From Desulfosporosinus sp. (lineage in GTDB: Bacteria > Bacillota > Desulfitobacteriia > Desulfitobacteriales > Desulfitobacteriaceae): a DNA stretch of 64,000 nt. Of this stretch, positions 8,386 to 15,879 are shown one piece after another. Position 1 is the stretch's first letter; every line of letters begins with the position of its first letter. The stretch covers positions 108,435 to 172,434 of the forward strand of contig DOPM01000048.1 of NCBI GenBank assembly GCA_003513495.1, written 5' to 3'. Below the pieces are notes generated by a model, which had not been told where the DNA came from, did not search any database, and saw only the letters and a list, made by a program, of their open reading frames with translations. The position numbers and the translations under genes are program-made.

Positions 8386-8862
8386 TTTTTATTTGTCTCC
8401 TTTTAATCAAACTCACCTCCCCTCATCTTATTCTGGCGTGTACCAGATTGCTCATCATCACCGCAGTCCTTCGCAAAAGTGATTGTCCAATCATGAGACT
8501 CCCAAATCAAGGCTTCGATGTTGCATCATTAGTCAACGAGTTACTTCAGACACGGCGTCTCAGAAAAAATAACTTCTTATTTATCTAGCGTACTAACAGG
8601 GATGTGTAACCTCCTACGATAGGACTTAGCATAACCCTAATAACGTATGCTTTACGGTTTATTGCGACATAATAAAGTCGGTCCCAATCATATAACCCCT
8701 TACTAGCTAAACAGACTTTCACACCCCTTCGCAGCACCATTAGTGAATAGTAAACTGTATTTTCCTCGCCTGGTGGCTTAGTGCCAGCTAAGTTTCCATA
8801 GGAATTGGATGTGCTTTGAAAGCCAAGAGACCATAATCAATAAATTTAAAGAGGTGCAGTGA
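8386..8862. other. Divergent intergenic region before the cytochrome operon
   Basis: This 477-base region separates the divergent epimerase and cytochrome genes and must carry both promoters. A TTGAAA near 8817 followed after 17 bases by AATAAA is a weak cytochrome promoter candidate. I see no small gene, repeat or clear operator. Confidence 0.4.
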
Positions 8863-9501
8863 ATGGACAAACTAAAAAAAGGGCGGATATTGAAGGTACT
8901 GAGCCTAATAACGTTATTACTCCTAGCGGTAGCTGCCTTTGCAACAGAGGTGCAAGCCCAGGAAACTTGTCTTCAATGCCATGGTGATGTCGGCCAAAAC
9001 GTTGAAGGGTCTGTTCACAGCTTTTTAAGTTGTACAAGCTGCCATACCGACATAACAGGGTTTCCACACCCTGAAGGCGCTTCACTGGATAAAAAAGAGA
9101 GCGTTGTAACCTGTTCGTACTGCCATAAAGGACAGATCACCGAAAGTTATAGAGAGAGCTTTCATGGTAAAGCTGTACATCTTGGCAGCCAACGTTCAGC
9201 AACGTGCGCAGACTGTCACGGTGCTCACGACGTTTTAGGAGCAGACAACCCCAATTCCAAAGTTGCCAAAGCTAACATACCGCAAACCTGTGCCACCTGC
9301 CATGATAAGCCCTCACCAGGCTTTGCCGAGGGATCTCAACACTTCAAGCTTGCACCGACCGGTCCGGGAGCGCCCATGTACTATACTGCTAAGTTTTTTA
9401 TTTGGCTAACCCTTATTACGATTACTGCACTAGTAATTCATATTGAACTACAACTATACCATAACCTGCGTACAATTCTTCGGGAACGGAAGAGGGGGTA
9501 A
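8863..9501 (+). CDS. Membrane-anchored pentaheme cytochrome c
   Basis: A 212-residue exported cytochrome with a signal peptide (to about QAQ at residue 33), five CxxCH heme sites (about residues 36, 57, 84, 115 and 143) and a C-terminal transmembrane segment (about 175-197). The haem domain therefore faces outside and is held by a tail anchor. It is followed 5 bases later by a cytochrome b gene and by a 36-codon membrane peptide, forming a likely menaquinol-linked electron-transfer complex. The terminal acceptor or donor is not evident. GAGGTG lies 6 bases ahead of the ATG. Confidence 0.9.
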   Translation: MDKLKKGRILKVLSLITLLLLAVAAFATEVQAQETCLQCHGDVGQNVEGSVHSFLSCTSCHTDITGFPHPEGASLDKKESVVTCSYCHKGQITESYRESFHGKAVHLGSQRSATCADCHGAHDVLGADNPNSKVAKANIPQTCATCHDKPSPGFAEGSQHFKLAPTGPGAPMYYTAKFFIWLTLITITALVIHIELQLYHNLRTILRERKRG

Positions 9502-9506
9502 TACCA

Positions 9507-10220
9507 ATGGAAACGGAACACGTTTTTCAACGTTTTGATCTCCACCAACGAATCCAGCACATCGGGATGTTTACCAGCTTTATCGTTCTAACAATCACCG
9601 GCTTGCCTATTAAGTTTGAACAAAGCAGCATCTCCCAAGGGGTTGTCTCGCTGTTTGGTGGTTTTGACAACATGCTTTTCGTTCATCTAGTTGCGGCAGC
9701 TGTCATGCTACTCTCTTTTGTTTATCACTTGCTCTACCTAGTGATTCAACCTATCGTAACCAAAAAACTATCCCTTGCAATATTGCCTAGCGGCAAAGAT
9801 TTTGTAGATGTCATACATGATGTAAAGTACTTATTAGGCCTGAGAAAAGATCCACCTAAATTTGACCGTTACACCTATAAAGAAAAATTCGACTACTGGG
9901 CCGTGTTCTGGGGTATGGCCATTATGGGCGGGTCTGGCTTAATGATGTGGTTTCCACAGATTTTCACTCAGTATATGCCTATCTGGGTCATTGATTCGGC
10001 AAGATATGCTCACACGGACGAAGCAATGCTGGCCATCAGCGCTATCTTCATATGGCATTTCTTCAACTCCCACTTCAGCCCGAGATTCTTCCCAATGAAT
10101 CATGTTTGGTACAGAGGTACAATATCTCGAGAAGAAATGAAAGAAGACCATCCCTTGGAATTGGAACGACTCGAACGTGAAGATAAAGGATCCGGCAAGG
10201 ATACAATCAAAGGAGAATGA
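9507..10220 (+). CDS. Cytochrome b subunit (formate dehydrogenase gamma/thiosulfate reductase type)
   Basis: A 237-residue integral membrane protein with four hydrophobic segments. Histidines at the ends of helices (HQRIQHIGMF, FVHLVAAA, FVYHLLYL, IWHFFNSHF) fit the di-haem cytochrome b556 family, which takes electrons from menaquinol. Its position directly after the tail-anchored cytochrome c suggests a cytochrome bc-type electron exit module. No catalytic molybdopterin or Fe-S subunit is encoded nearby, so the module probably serves an enzyme encoded elsewhere. Confidence 0.87.
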   Translation: METEHVFQRFDLHQRIQHIGMFTSFIVLTITGLPIKFEQSSISQGVVSLFGGFDNMLFVHLVAAAVMLLSFVYHLLYLVIQPIVTKKLSLAILPSGKDFVDVIHDVKYLLGLRKDPPKFDRYTYKEKFDYWAVFWGMAIMGGSGLMMWFPQIFTQYMPIWVIDSARYAHTDEAMLAISAIFIWHFFNSHFSPRFFPMNHVWYRGTISREEMKEDHPLELERLEREDKGSGKDTIKGE

Positions 10221-10222
10221 CT

Positions 10223-10333
10223 ATGTCACAATACTACAAATACAGGAAAAGCTTACCACTGACAATATTTCAGATGATCTTATACGGGGTATTACTTATT
10301 CTAATAATCATGTGGGGATTCACGCTAACCTAG
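10223..10333 (+). CDS. 36-residue single-pass membrane protein of the cytochrome operon
   Basis: The product starts MSQYYKYRKSLPLTIFQ and has one hydrophobic helix ending in GFTLT. AAAGGAG lies 7 bases ahead of the ATG, which begins two bases after the cytochrome b stop, so translation is likely coupled. The size, topology and position resemble the tiny accessory subunits of cytochrome complexes. I know no named family for it. Confidence 0.7.
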   Translation: MSQYYKYRKSLPLTIFQMILYGVLLILIIMWGFTLT

Positions 10334-10340
10334 GTAATTA

Positions 10341-10386
10341 TCAGAATTGTTTCCCATTGTGTGGGGGTCAGACCCCCACACAATTC
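10341..10386 (+). repeat. GTGTGGGGGTC palindrome, copy 1
   Basis: Flank TCAGAATTGTTTCCC followed by the ATTGTGTGGGGGTC / GACCCCCACACAAT palindrome. It lies just after the cytochrome operon. Confidence 0.9.
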
Positions 10387-10426
10387 CTGCCGCTACCCGG
10401 TCCAGGGAAAGAAACCCGATAGCTAA

Positions 10427-10467
10427 AACGGTCCGTATTTCTCAGCGTAGTAGAAATACGGACCGTT
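10427..10467 (+). terminator. Strong hairpin after the cytochrome operon
   Basis: AACGGTCCGTATTTCT pairs perfectly with AGAAATACGGACCGTT (16 bp, 9-base loop), followed by TTCTATTTG. Probably the operon terminator. Confidence 0.7.
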
Positions 10468-10491
10468 TCTATTTGTGTGCTTGTCTAATAG

Positions 10492-10770
10492 TTGTGTAAT
10501 GGTTTCATTCGCTTCTTGGAGTTGCTGCAGGCAGTGCCGAAGCAGCAGAAGAAGCTGGCCAAAGTTGCCGCTGCACAAGCTGCTATTGATGATTTATTTG
10601 TCGATGCTACCGTTGCAGATGCTGAAAAAGTTTTAGCTGAAGGTGTAGATCAAGCTCAAATTGATGCTGCTACAGCCCTTGTTGATACTATTGCCGATGA
10701 AGATACTAAGCTAGCTGGACAAACGACAATTGCAATTGCACAAGCCTTACTAGATGCAGATACACAGTAA
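10492..10770 (+). pseudogene. Alanine/aspartate-rich surface-protein fragment, probably frameshifted
   Basis: The frame from KVAAAQAAIDDLF to QALLDADTQ is a helical Ala/Asp-rich segment of the type found as a repeat in large S-layer or Ig-like surface proteins. It has only a weak TTG start without a ribosome site. About 40 bases upstream of the helical part, another frame reads LLGVAAGSAEAAEEAG, which fits the same composition better, so a frameshift near 10555-10560 is likely. I read it as a remnant with its terminator (10842-10880) still present. It could instead be a short expressed peptide. Confidence 0.45.
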
Positions 10771-10841
10771 GAAGTTTAATATTAAGTGGGCTATACTTTA
10801 CCAAATAGGCCTCCTTTAACTCTAACTGGAGATACTAAATC

Positions 10842-10880
10842 AAGCGACCTTACAGACTAACGTCTGTGAGGTCGCTTTTT
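10842..10880 (+). terminator. Rho-independent terminator
   Basis: AGCGACCTTACAGAC pairs with GTCTGTGAGGTCGCT (one mismatch, 4-base loop) and is followed by TTTTT. Confidence 0.88.
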
Positions 10881-10966
10881 CCAAGAACATCCAGGAGACA
10901 TGCTGAATAGAATACATAAAGAGCCCCCTCAGCCCCAGGTATATCAAAAAATAAGGAGTGAAGTAT

Positions 10967-11095
10967 ATGATTCTAACAGCTTTAGTCGTCATTATCATCT
11001 TATTGTTGACCATCATTTGGCAACTGTGGGAAATCATCCGAGAACTCTCTAGACCACCTATTCCCCCAAGACCACCTAAACCCTGCCATAACTAA
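10967..11095 (+). CDS. 42-residue membrane peptide with proline-rich tail
   Basis: MILTALVVIIILLLTIIWQL forms one hydrophobic helix, followed by a basic-acidic turn and a proline-rich tail (RPPIPPRPPKP) ending CHN. GGAG lies 8 bases ahead of the ATG. There is no neighbour within the same transcript. No family is recognised; codon pattern, ribosome site and composition support a real gene. Confidence 0.6.
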   Translation: MILTALVVIIILLLTIIWQLWEIIRELSRPPIPPRPPKPCHN

Positions 11096-11105
11096 GTAAT
11101 AATTT

Positions 11106-11178
11106 TCAGAATTCTTTCCCATTGTGTGGGGGTCAGACCCCCACACAATTCTCAATTCTCAATTCTCACACAATTCTC
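11106..11178 (+). repeat. GTGTGGGGGTC palindrome, copy 2, with extended arm
   Basis: Flank TCAGAATTCTTTCCC, then the palindrome. The right side carries extra tandem CAATTCT units and a second CACACAATTCTC, as if the right arm had been duplicated. Confidence 0.88.
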
Positions 11179-11225
11179 ATCAAAGCCATAGTCCAAAAAT
11201 ATCCATGTCAATCTCTATGAAAATT

Positions 11226-11273
11226 TTCTCCCTTCTCGCATATAGTTAATGGTCACTAGACGAGAAGGGAGAA
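11226..11273 (+). promoter_or_regulatory. Hairpin that hides the vanW ribosome site
   Basis: TTCTCCCTTCTCG (11226-11238) is perfectly complementary to CGAGAAGGGAGAA (11261-11273), with a 22-base loop. The second arm contains the Shine-Dalgarno sequence AAGGGAG of the GTG start at 11279, so folding would block translation. Confidence 0.5.
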
Positions 11274-11278
11274 TTAAC

Positions 11279-12421
11279 GTGGAAGAGGATACTAGACCAG
11301 CCGAAAAAACAAGTACTCAAAATCGATTAAAACAGCACAAAGTCTTACTTATTAGTTTAAGTGTAGTAATCACCTTATTTGTAGCGCTTATCCTTTCACT
11401 CGTCCTATATACCTGGGACAGAGGAACCATCGCCAGCGGTGTTGTCTTAGAAATCCCCTTGGGACAACTTTCTATTGAGGAAGCTGAGTCCAAACTAGAG
11501 GAACAACGTAATAAAATTTATAAACATCCCCTCCATTTCATCTCCGATGAGAAAAGCTGCCTCATAGACCTAGAGAAACTCGGTCTCACTTATACCTTTG
11601 CTGAACCACTTCAAAAAGCCTATCTTGTCGGACGAGAAGGAAACCTCTTTCATAAGGCTATTGCTAAATATAAGGCAAGCAGGGGGATCTCCTTTGAACC
11701 TGACCTGCAATGGAATGAATTTGTTCTAAAAGAAGCTCTGAATAAACATCTCTCAACCCTAAACATTCCTTCAACAGATGCGTACTTTTCCATAAACCCG
11801 GATAACTCTCTGCAAATCGTCCCAGAAAAAATAGGAAAACAAGTAGACCTCGACTCACTTATCAAAAGCATAAAGAATCAGACCCCTGAAGCCCAGACAA
11901 TTCAAGTTCCCTTTATCATAGTCAAACCCACTCTTACGAAAACAGACCTCGAGACCGTGAAAAAGAAGGACCTCTTAAGCGACTATACCACTCGTTTTGA
12001 TCCAAATCAGAAGGCACGATCACTTAACCTGAAGCTTGCCTCTAAAGCCATCGATGGTAAGGTACTAAAACCTGGAGAGGTGTTCTCATTTAATCATACG
12101 GTAGGCCCCAGAACTTCCGAGGCAGGATATCAGGAGGCTATGATTATTGAAGGAAATACCTTTGTACCCGGTCTAGGTGGAGGAGTCTGTCAAGTTTCCA
12201 GCACTCTTTATAATGCGGTTCAATTGGCCTCCCCCTCCTTAAGGGTTATGGAACGTACGCGCCACAGCTTGCCCGTCACCTATGTCCCACTTGGTCAGGA
12301 TGCTACAGTGGCTTACCCTACCTTAGATTTTAAGTTCAGAAATGATACCGACAGTTTTATTCTTATCCGCAGCCTAGTCGATGGAAATACATTGAGCTTT
12401 AGAATTTATGGAAGCAAATAA
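11279..12421 (+). CDS. VanW family protein with peptidoglycan-binding-4 domain
   Basis: A 380-residue protein with a cytoplasmic N-terminus, one transmembrane helix (about residues 25-47) and an extracytoplasmic part: a PG_binding_4-like region and then the VanW domain from about residue 250 (KVLKPGEVFSFNHTVGPRT, GGGVCQVSSTLYNAV, RTRHSLPVTYVPLGQDATV). VanW proteins are cell-envelope proteins found with and without vancomycin resistance clusters; activity is not established. I choose GTG at 11279 because AGGGAG lies 7 bases before it; an ATG at 11249 has no ribosome site. No resistance genes are nearby. Confidence 0.9.
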   Translation: MEEDTRPAEKTSTQNRLKQHKVLLISLSVVITLFVALILSLVLYTWDRGTIASGVVLEIPLGQLSIEEAESKLEEQRNKIYKHPLHFISDEKSCLIDLEKLGLTYTFAEPLQKAYLVGREGNLFHKAIAKYKASRGISFEPDLQWNEFVLKEALNKHLSTLNIPSTDAYFSINPDNSLQIVPEKIGKQVDLDSLIKSIKNQTPEAQTIQVPFIIVKPTLTKTDLETVKKKDLLSDYTTRFDPNQKARSLNLKLASKAIDGKVLKPGEVFSFNHTVGPRTSEAGYQEAMIIEGNTFVPGLGGGVCQVSSTLYNAVQLASPSLRVMERTRHSLPVTYVPLGQDATVAYPTLDFKFRNDTDSFILIRSLVDGNTLSFRIYGSK

Positions 12422-12470
12422 AAAATCTCCTTCCTATTAATAAGGAAGAAGTCACGAGCTCCCTAGTCTA

Positions 12471-13061
12471 CTAGTCCTCAAGCTGTAGTCTTAAAGGTAA
12501 TAACGAATCATCTGAGGAGTCCGTTTTTATACCCGCCACCGTAAACTCCTCGAAGTTGCTGATTTTAGGATTAGGAAAATAGCCTAATGTTTTCTTCGTA
12601 TTTACAAGGAAAGAAAATTTCCCATCCACATAGGCATTATAACTGCTCCACCGATAATCTTTTGGATGAAGTACAATGCCTGCTACAACGGGGTTTAAAT
12701 GTATGTAACGATTAAGCGCCAAAAAGTATCGGTCATTAGTTACAATCTCAGCTCGAAACCGACCTTGCATCAAATGCCCTTCAAGGTGGTACTTGTTATT
12801 GAAGAAAATAGCGTATTTCATATTCAACAGCTTCATAATTTTTCCGGGATCTGTATCAATCGTTTCTAAGTGGAAATGCACATGATTACTCATCAAGCAG
12901 TAAGCATGCAGGATAAAGGGATGTTTTTCTTTGACTTGGGCCAACATACGCAGGAATACTTTCCGATCGATCTCATCCATGAAAATGTCCGACCGGCGGT
13001 TTCCCCTGCACATGATATGATAATCCGCTCCCGGCCACCAAACCCTCGATTTCCTCGCCAC
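12471..13061 (-). CDS. REP-associated tyrosine transposase (RAYT, Y1/HUH family)
   Basis: A 196-residue single-strand DNA transposase of the IS200-like HUH superfamily. The metal-binding histidine pair is in MSNHVHFHLE and the nucleophile tyrosine region is RYIHLNPVVAGIV; the start MARKSRVWWPGADYHI matches the family exactly when the GTG at 13061 is used, which has GGGGAG 8 bases ahead. Such genes are typically single-copy and move or maintain short palindromic REP elements rather than themselves. It lies between copies 2 and 3 of the dispersed palindrome in this window, making it the natural suspect for their spread. It looks intact. Confidence 0.9.
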   Translation of the reverse strand: MARKSRVWWPGADYHIMCRGNRRSDIFMDEIDRKVFLRMLAQVKEKHPFILHAYCLMSNHVHFHLETIDTDPGKIMKLLNMKYAIFFNNKYHLEGHLMQGRFRAEIVTNDRYFLALNRYIHLNPVVAGIVLHPKDYRWSSYNAYVDGKFSFLVNTKKTLGYFPNPKISNFEEFTVAGIKTDSSDDSLLPLRLQLED

Positions 13062-13178
13062 CTCTTCCACTCCCCACCTAATTCCCTATTTTTTAGTCAT
13101 TCGCCATCTCTTTCCATTTTTCCTACCATTTATAATACCATACTATATTTTTCTTCTTTCTTCGCCCCAAACTCCAAC

Positions 13179-13571
13179 CTAGTCCAGCCTTGCTTCAATT
13201 GTCTTAAGCAAATCCACAAATGCACTTGCATATCTCTCTTGATATTACGACATATTTCAATTGCCGGTTGTTCATTGTAGATATGTGCGGTCGAATTTCT
13301 ATCACTCAGCATAGTAAGCCATAATTCATCATCTTGAATAAGCCCCATCTCAAAGGCTTCACGCAAAACCGTCTTAGGAGAATTTAATCCTATTAAGCCC
13401 TCATCTTCAAAGACTGCCATTAAATTTTCCAAGCAAGCTCAAGGTAAGCTCAAACTTCTGTATTACTCCATCCCTTAACAGATCATTGGCTTCATCGTAT
13501 TTAGCGATCCCCTCATTCAATCTCGAAAGTGCATTTGTATAGTTACTAAGCTTTATGTATGGCTCGCTCAT
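13179..13571 (-). pseudogene. HI0074-type nucleotidyltransferase partner, broken by three frameshifts
   Basis: The parts of an HI0074 (NTase substrate-binding, PF08780-like) protein can be read in three frames: MSEPYIKLSNYTNALSRL to VIQKFELT in the first, ELAWK in the second, LMAVFEDEGLIGLNSPK to IEICRNIK in the third, and YASAFVDLLKTIEARLD back in another. Each switch is explained by loss of one base in a short T or A run. No single frame gives a working protein. The ATG overlaps the end of the partner gene, as in intact pairs. The family acts as the toxin or partner half of MNT/HEPN-like two-gene modules. Confidence 0.72.
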
Positions 13572-13855
13572 AAAGTAATACACCGTCTTTCTTGATATTC
13601 TTCAATAATCTAGGTTCTATGTTTTCATTGACGAATATTAGTATCTATCTTCAGGAGGGTATTGAGGTCATCAAACTCACTGATCAAATGCCCTTTACAA
13701 TTAGACTCTGATAGAAAAACTGCCAAATCAATATCGCTTGTTGGCTTATGATCACCTCTTGCTCGCGATCCGAAAAGAATAATTTGATCTACGGCATAGT
13801 TTTGACCGATTTTTCGGATGCTTTGTATCAACTCTTTGTCTAAACCAAAAGCCAT
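13546..13855 (-). pseudogene. MNT-type nucleotidyltransferase (HI0073-like), frameshifted
   Basis: The N-terminal 65 codons are intact and carry the nucleotidyltransferase signature GSRARGDHKPTSDIDLAV. After LLKID the frame shifts by one base: the uninterrupted frame ends quickly at NIRQ, while the next frame continues LIFVNENIEPRLLKNIKK DGVLLYERAIHKA to a stop at 13546, the expected family C-terminus. It is the antitoxin-like partner of the broken HI0074-type gene downstream. Confidence 0.7.
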
Positions 13856-13943
13856 ACTTTCGTCCCCTCTTTAAGAAAAATTACGATCAACCATTGTACC
13901 ATGGTATTTAATGGCAAATAAACGATGCCTTCCGCTTGATATT

Positions 13944-13979
13944 TCAGAATTGTTTCCCATTGTGTGGGGGTCTGACCCC
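13944..13979 (+). repeat. GTGTGGGGGTC palindrome, copy 3 (right arm short)
   Basis: Flank TCAGAATTGTTTCCC and left arm are complete; the right arm stops after GACCCC and runs into the GntR gene's terminator. Confidence 0.85.
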
Positions 13980-13992
13980 AAAAAGCCCTCCC

Positions 13993-14026
13993 AAAAAGCC
14001 CTCCCATCAACTTGGATGGAAGGGCT
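13993..14026 (-). terminator. Rho-independent terminator of the LUD-gntR operon
   Basis: AGCCCTTCCATC pairs with GATGGGAGGGCT (one mismatch) with a T-run on the minus strand. The GGGAGGGCTTTTT end is duplicated in tandem (13981-13996). Confidence 0.8.
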
Positions 14027-14036
14027 CTCTCTAGGT

Positions 14037-14774
14037 TTAATTTTCAGAATTGTTTCCCGTTGTGTGGGGGTCTGACCCTCCGATTTCGTTTCGCGAGGCT
14101 TCTAGGTGTTTTCTCATGAGGGTTCTTGCTTGTTCTGCTTCCTGACTGGCGATTGCTTCGTAGATGGAAATATGCTCTTGTATTGTGTTTAGCCCCCCAA
14201 TGTCGTGACTAAAACGGAGAGGTCCGGTTTTCTTAATCAGGTCAAAAATATGGACGACAAACGTTTGCAGTAGTCGATGCATCATCGAATTTTGGGAAGC
14301 TTGAGTTACGCGAAAGTGAAATCTCATATCTGCTTTAGCATAGGCATCCAGATCGTGTAAGGAGGACTTCATATCTCGAAGGGCTTGGGAAATTTGCTGC
14401 AAATCTTCTTTTGAGGCTCGGAGTGATGCTAAACCCGCGCATTCGACCTCGAGAGTTATCCGAGTTTCCCAGAGTTCGTCTATTCTTGTCGGCTCCACCG
14501 ATAAAGCTAAGGCCAAGGGGCTGATTACCTCATTTAAGTGAATATCACGAATGAACGTACCATCTCCCGGCTTAATCTCAACCCATCCTAAGAACTCCAT
14601 GGTTCTTAAAGCCTCACGTAAAGTAGTCCGGCTAACTCCTAGTTCTACCGCCATTTCTCGTTCACCCATGAGTCGATCCCCCGGACGGAGCTTGCCATCG
14701 ACTATTAAATGATTAATTTGTTTTAAAACCTCTTGATAGGTTCGATGAGGTTTGGTAATTTTTTCAAACTGCAT
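14037..14774 (-). CDS. GntR/FCD-family regulator (LldR/FadR type), likely lactate regulator
   Basis: A 245-residue repressor: winged helix (about residues 8-72, with RPGDRLMGEREMAVELGVSR and LREALRTMEFLGWVEI) and an all-helical FCD ligand domain. Start at 14774, where GGAGG lies 5 bases ahead; the upstream ATG contains that site. It is the last gene of the LUD lactate-utilisation operon, and FCD proteins of this type respond to lactate or related acids. Candidate operators are TGGTCTGACCA at 32583 and a near match at 18076. Odd: the last 14 residues (GGSDPHTTGNNSEN) are encoded by palindrome copy 4, so the tail is an acquired extension. Confidence 0.9.
   Translation of the reverse strand: MQFEKITKPHRTYQEVLKQINHLIVDGKLRPGDRLMGEREMAVELGVSRTTLREALRTMEFLGWVEIKPGDGTFIRDIHLNEVISPLALALSVEPTRIDELWETRITLEVECAGLASLRASKEDLQQISQALRDMKSSLHDLDAYAKADMRFHFRVTQASQNSMMHRLLQTFVVHIFDLIKKTGPLRFSHDIGGLNTIQEHISIYEAIASQEAEQARTLMRKHLEASRNEIGGSDPHTTGNNSEN
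14044..14079 (+). repeat. GTGTGGGGGTC palindrome, copy 4, inside gntR
   Basis: Flank TCAGAATTGTTTCCC plus left arm, lying wholly within the 3' end of the GntR coding region and read through as codons. Confidence 0.88.
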
Positions 14775-14800
14775 TAAAACCTCCATAAGTGCGTCAAAAG

Positions 14801-15874
14801 CTATACTTGAATACCCATAGGACAGTGTTTATTACATAACGAGCAGTCTCCACAAACCCCATGCTCAAAGGGCTCGGATTCCTTTAAAAAAGCAGCTAAG
14901 ACACTGGCCCTTTTCCCCGTATAATAATAGCCTTTCTCTAATCCTTCACTAAGATAACTTGGGCAATCGACGAGACATCCTCCGCAGTGCAGACATTTTA
15001 GCAAATCCCATTGCTGGTTTTCAGTCGCTGCCAGACGTCCATTATCGAGGAGTATAACGAACACTTCTTTAGGGCCATGCATACCTTGGACCATTCTAAA
15101 CTCGATATCCGCCGTTCTGCTGGGACCGCTGATAAAGGAGATATATTTAAGGATATCTTTTCCCATCCCATAGACACTAATCGCCCGGCAAACGGCCAAA
15201 GCATCTTCAAGTGAGGGGACAATTTTATCTATTCCTGCCACGACGATATGGTTATAGGGCAGATTTGAGGTGAACCGAACATTCCCCTCGCTTTCTAACA
15301 GAGCGATGGTTCCATTTTGTTCAACAATTGCCTCTGCTCCTGTAATTCCGTACTGCATATGGGCAACCTGGTGCTTGATCTCATCCTTGACCTGAGCCAC
15401 CCACTCTTTATTAGGAATTGACGTATTGATACTGGCTATCCAAGGGTGGGCGTCGACTTTTGTCCCGGCAACTCGTTCCCCTAGGTCCGTGTCAAAAACC
15501 TCAACCTTGTTCGAGGTTAGAAAATTTCTCAACCCGATCTCTTTAAAAACGGAATTTTTACTAAGGGCTACACTCGGATTCCCAGCAAGAATTTTTAGGA
15601 TCTGCTCTTGAGCCTCCCCTGCATCCTTCGCAAAAATCACATGACATCCTTTACCTTTGAGAGAAGAAACTGCCTTTTCCACAAAATCTTTAATATTATT
15701 CGCTGTCTTGCTTTTAATCTCCTGCACTTGGCTAGCTAAATTTGGATATTCTTGAAGAAGTTTGTCGCGGCGGGAACTTATTCCCTTTAATATCTTTTCA
15801 GCTTTCGTACTGTTTGTACTGTCGTTACTACTTATTTTACCAGCGCTCGAACTTGCACCACTCGTGCTACTCAT
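14801..15874 (-). CDS. LUD-domain 4Fe-4S protein (LutB/LutC-like)
   Basis: A 357-residue cytoplasmic protein. A Ser-rich N-terminus is followed by a LUD domain (about residues 40-290, with YGITGAEAIVEQNGTIALL and HIVVAGIDKIVPSLEDAL) and C-terminal ferredoxin sites CLHCGGCLVDCP and CGDCSLCNKHCP for two 4Fe-4S clusters. LUD proteins belong to the LutABC/LldEFG L-lactate oxidation complex. It overlaps or abuts the larger LUD-CCG gene upstream. Two starts are possible; the ATG at 15874 has AGGAG at 9 bases, while that at 15883 overlaps the upstream stop as ATGA but touches the ribosome site. Confidence 0.88.
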   Translation of the reverse strand: MSSTSGASSSAGKISSNDSTNSTKAEKILKGISSRRDKLLQEYPNLASQVQEIKSKTANNIKDFVEKAVSSLKGKGCHVIFAKDAGEAQEQILKILAGNPSVALSKNSVFKEIGLRNFLTSNKVEVFDTDLGERVAGTKVDAHPWIASINTSIPNKEWVAQVKDEIKHQVAHMQYGITGAEAIVEQNGTIALLESEGNVRFTSNLPYNHIVVAGIDKIVPSLEDALAVCRAISVYGMGKDILKYISFISGPSRTADIEFRMVQGMHGPKEVFVILLDNGRLAATENQQWDLLKCLHCGGCLVDCPSYLSEGLEKGYYYTGKRASVLAAFLKESEPFEHGVCGDCSLCNKHCPMGIQV

Positions 15875-15879
15875 GTTGC

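Noticed and set aside
10177..10422. 81-codon plus-strand frame over the end of cytochrome b
   Set aside because: It runs through the better supported 36-residue gene and the palindrome, and lacks a ribosome site.
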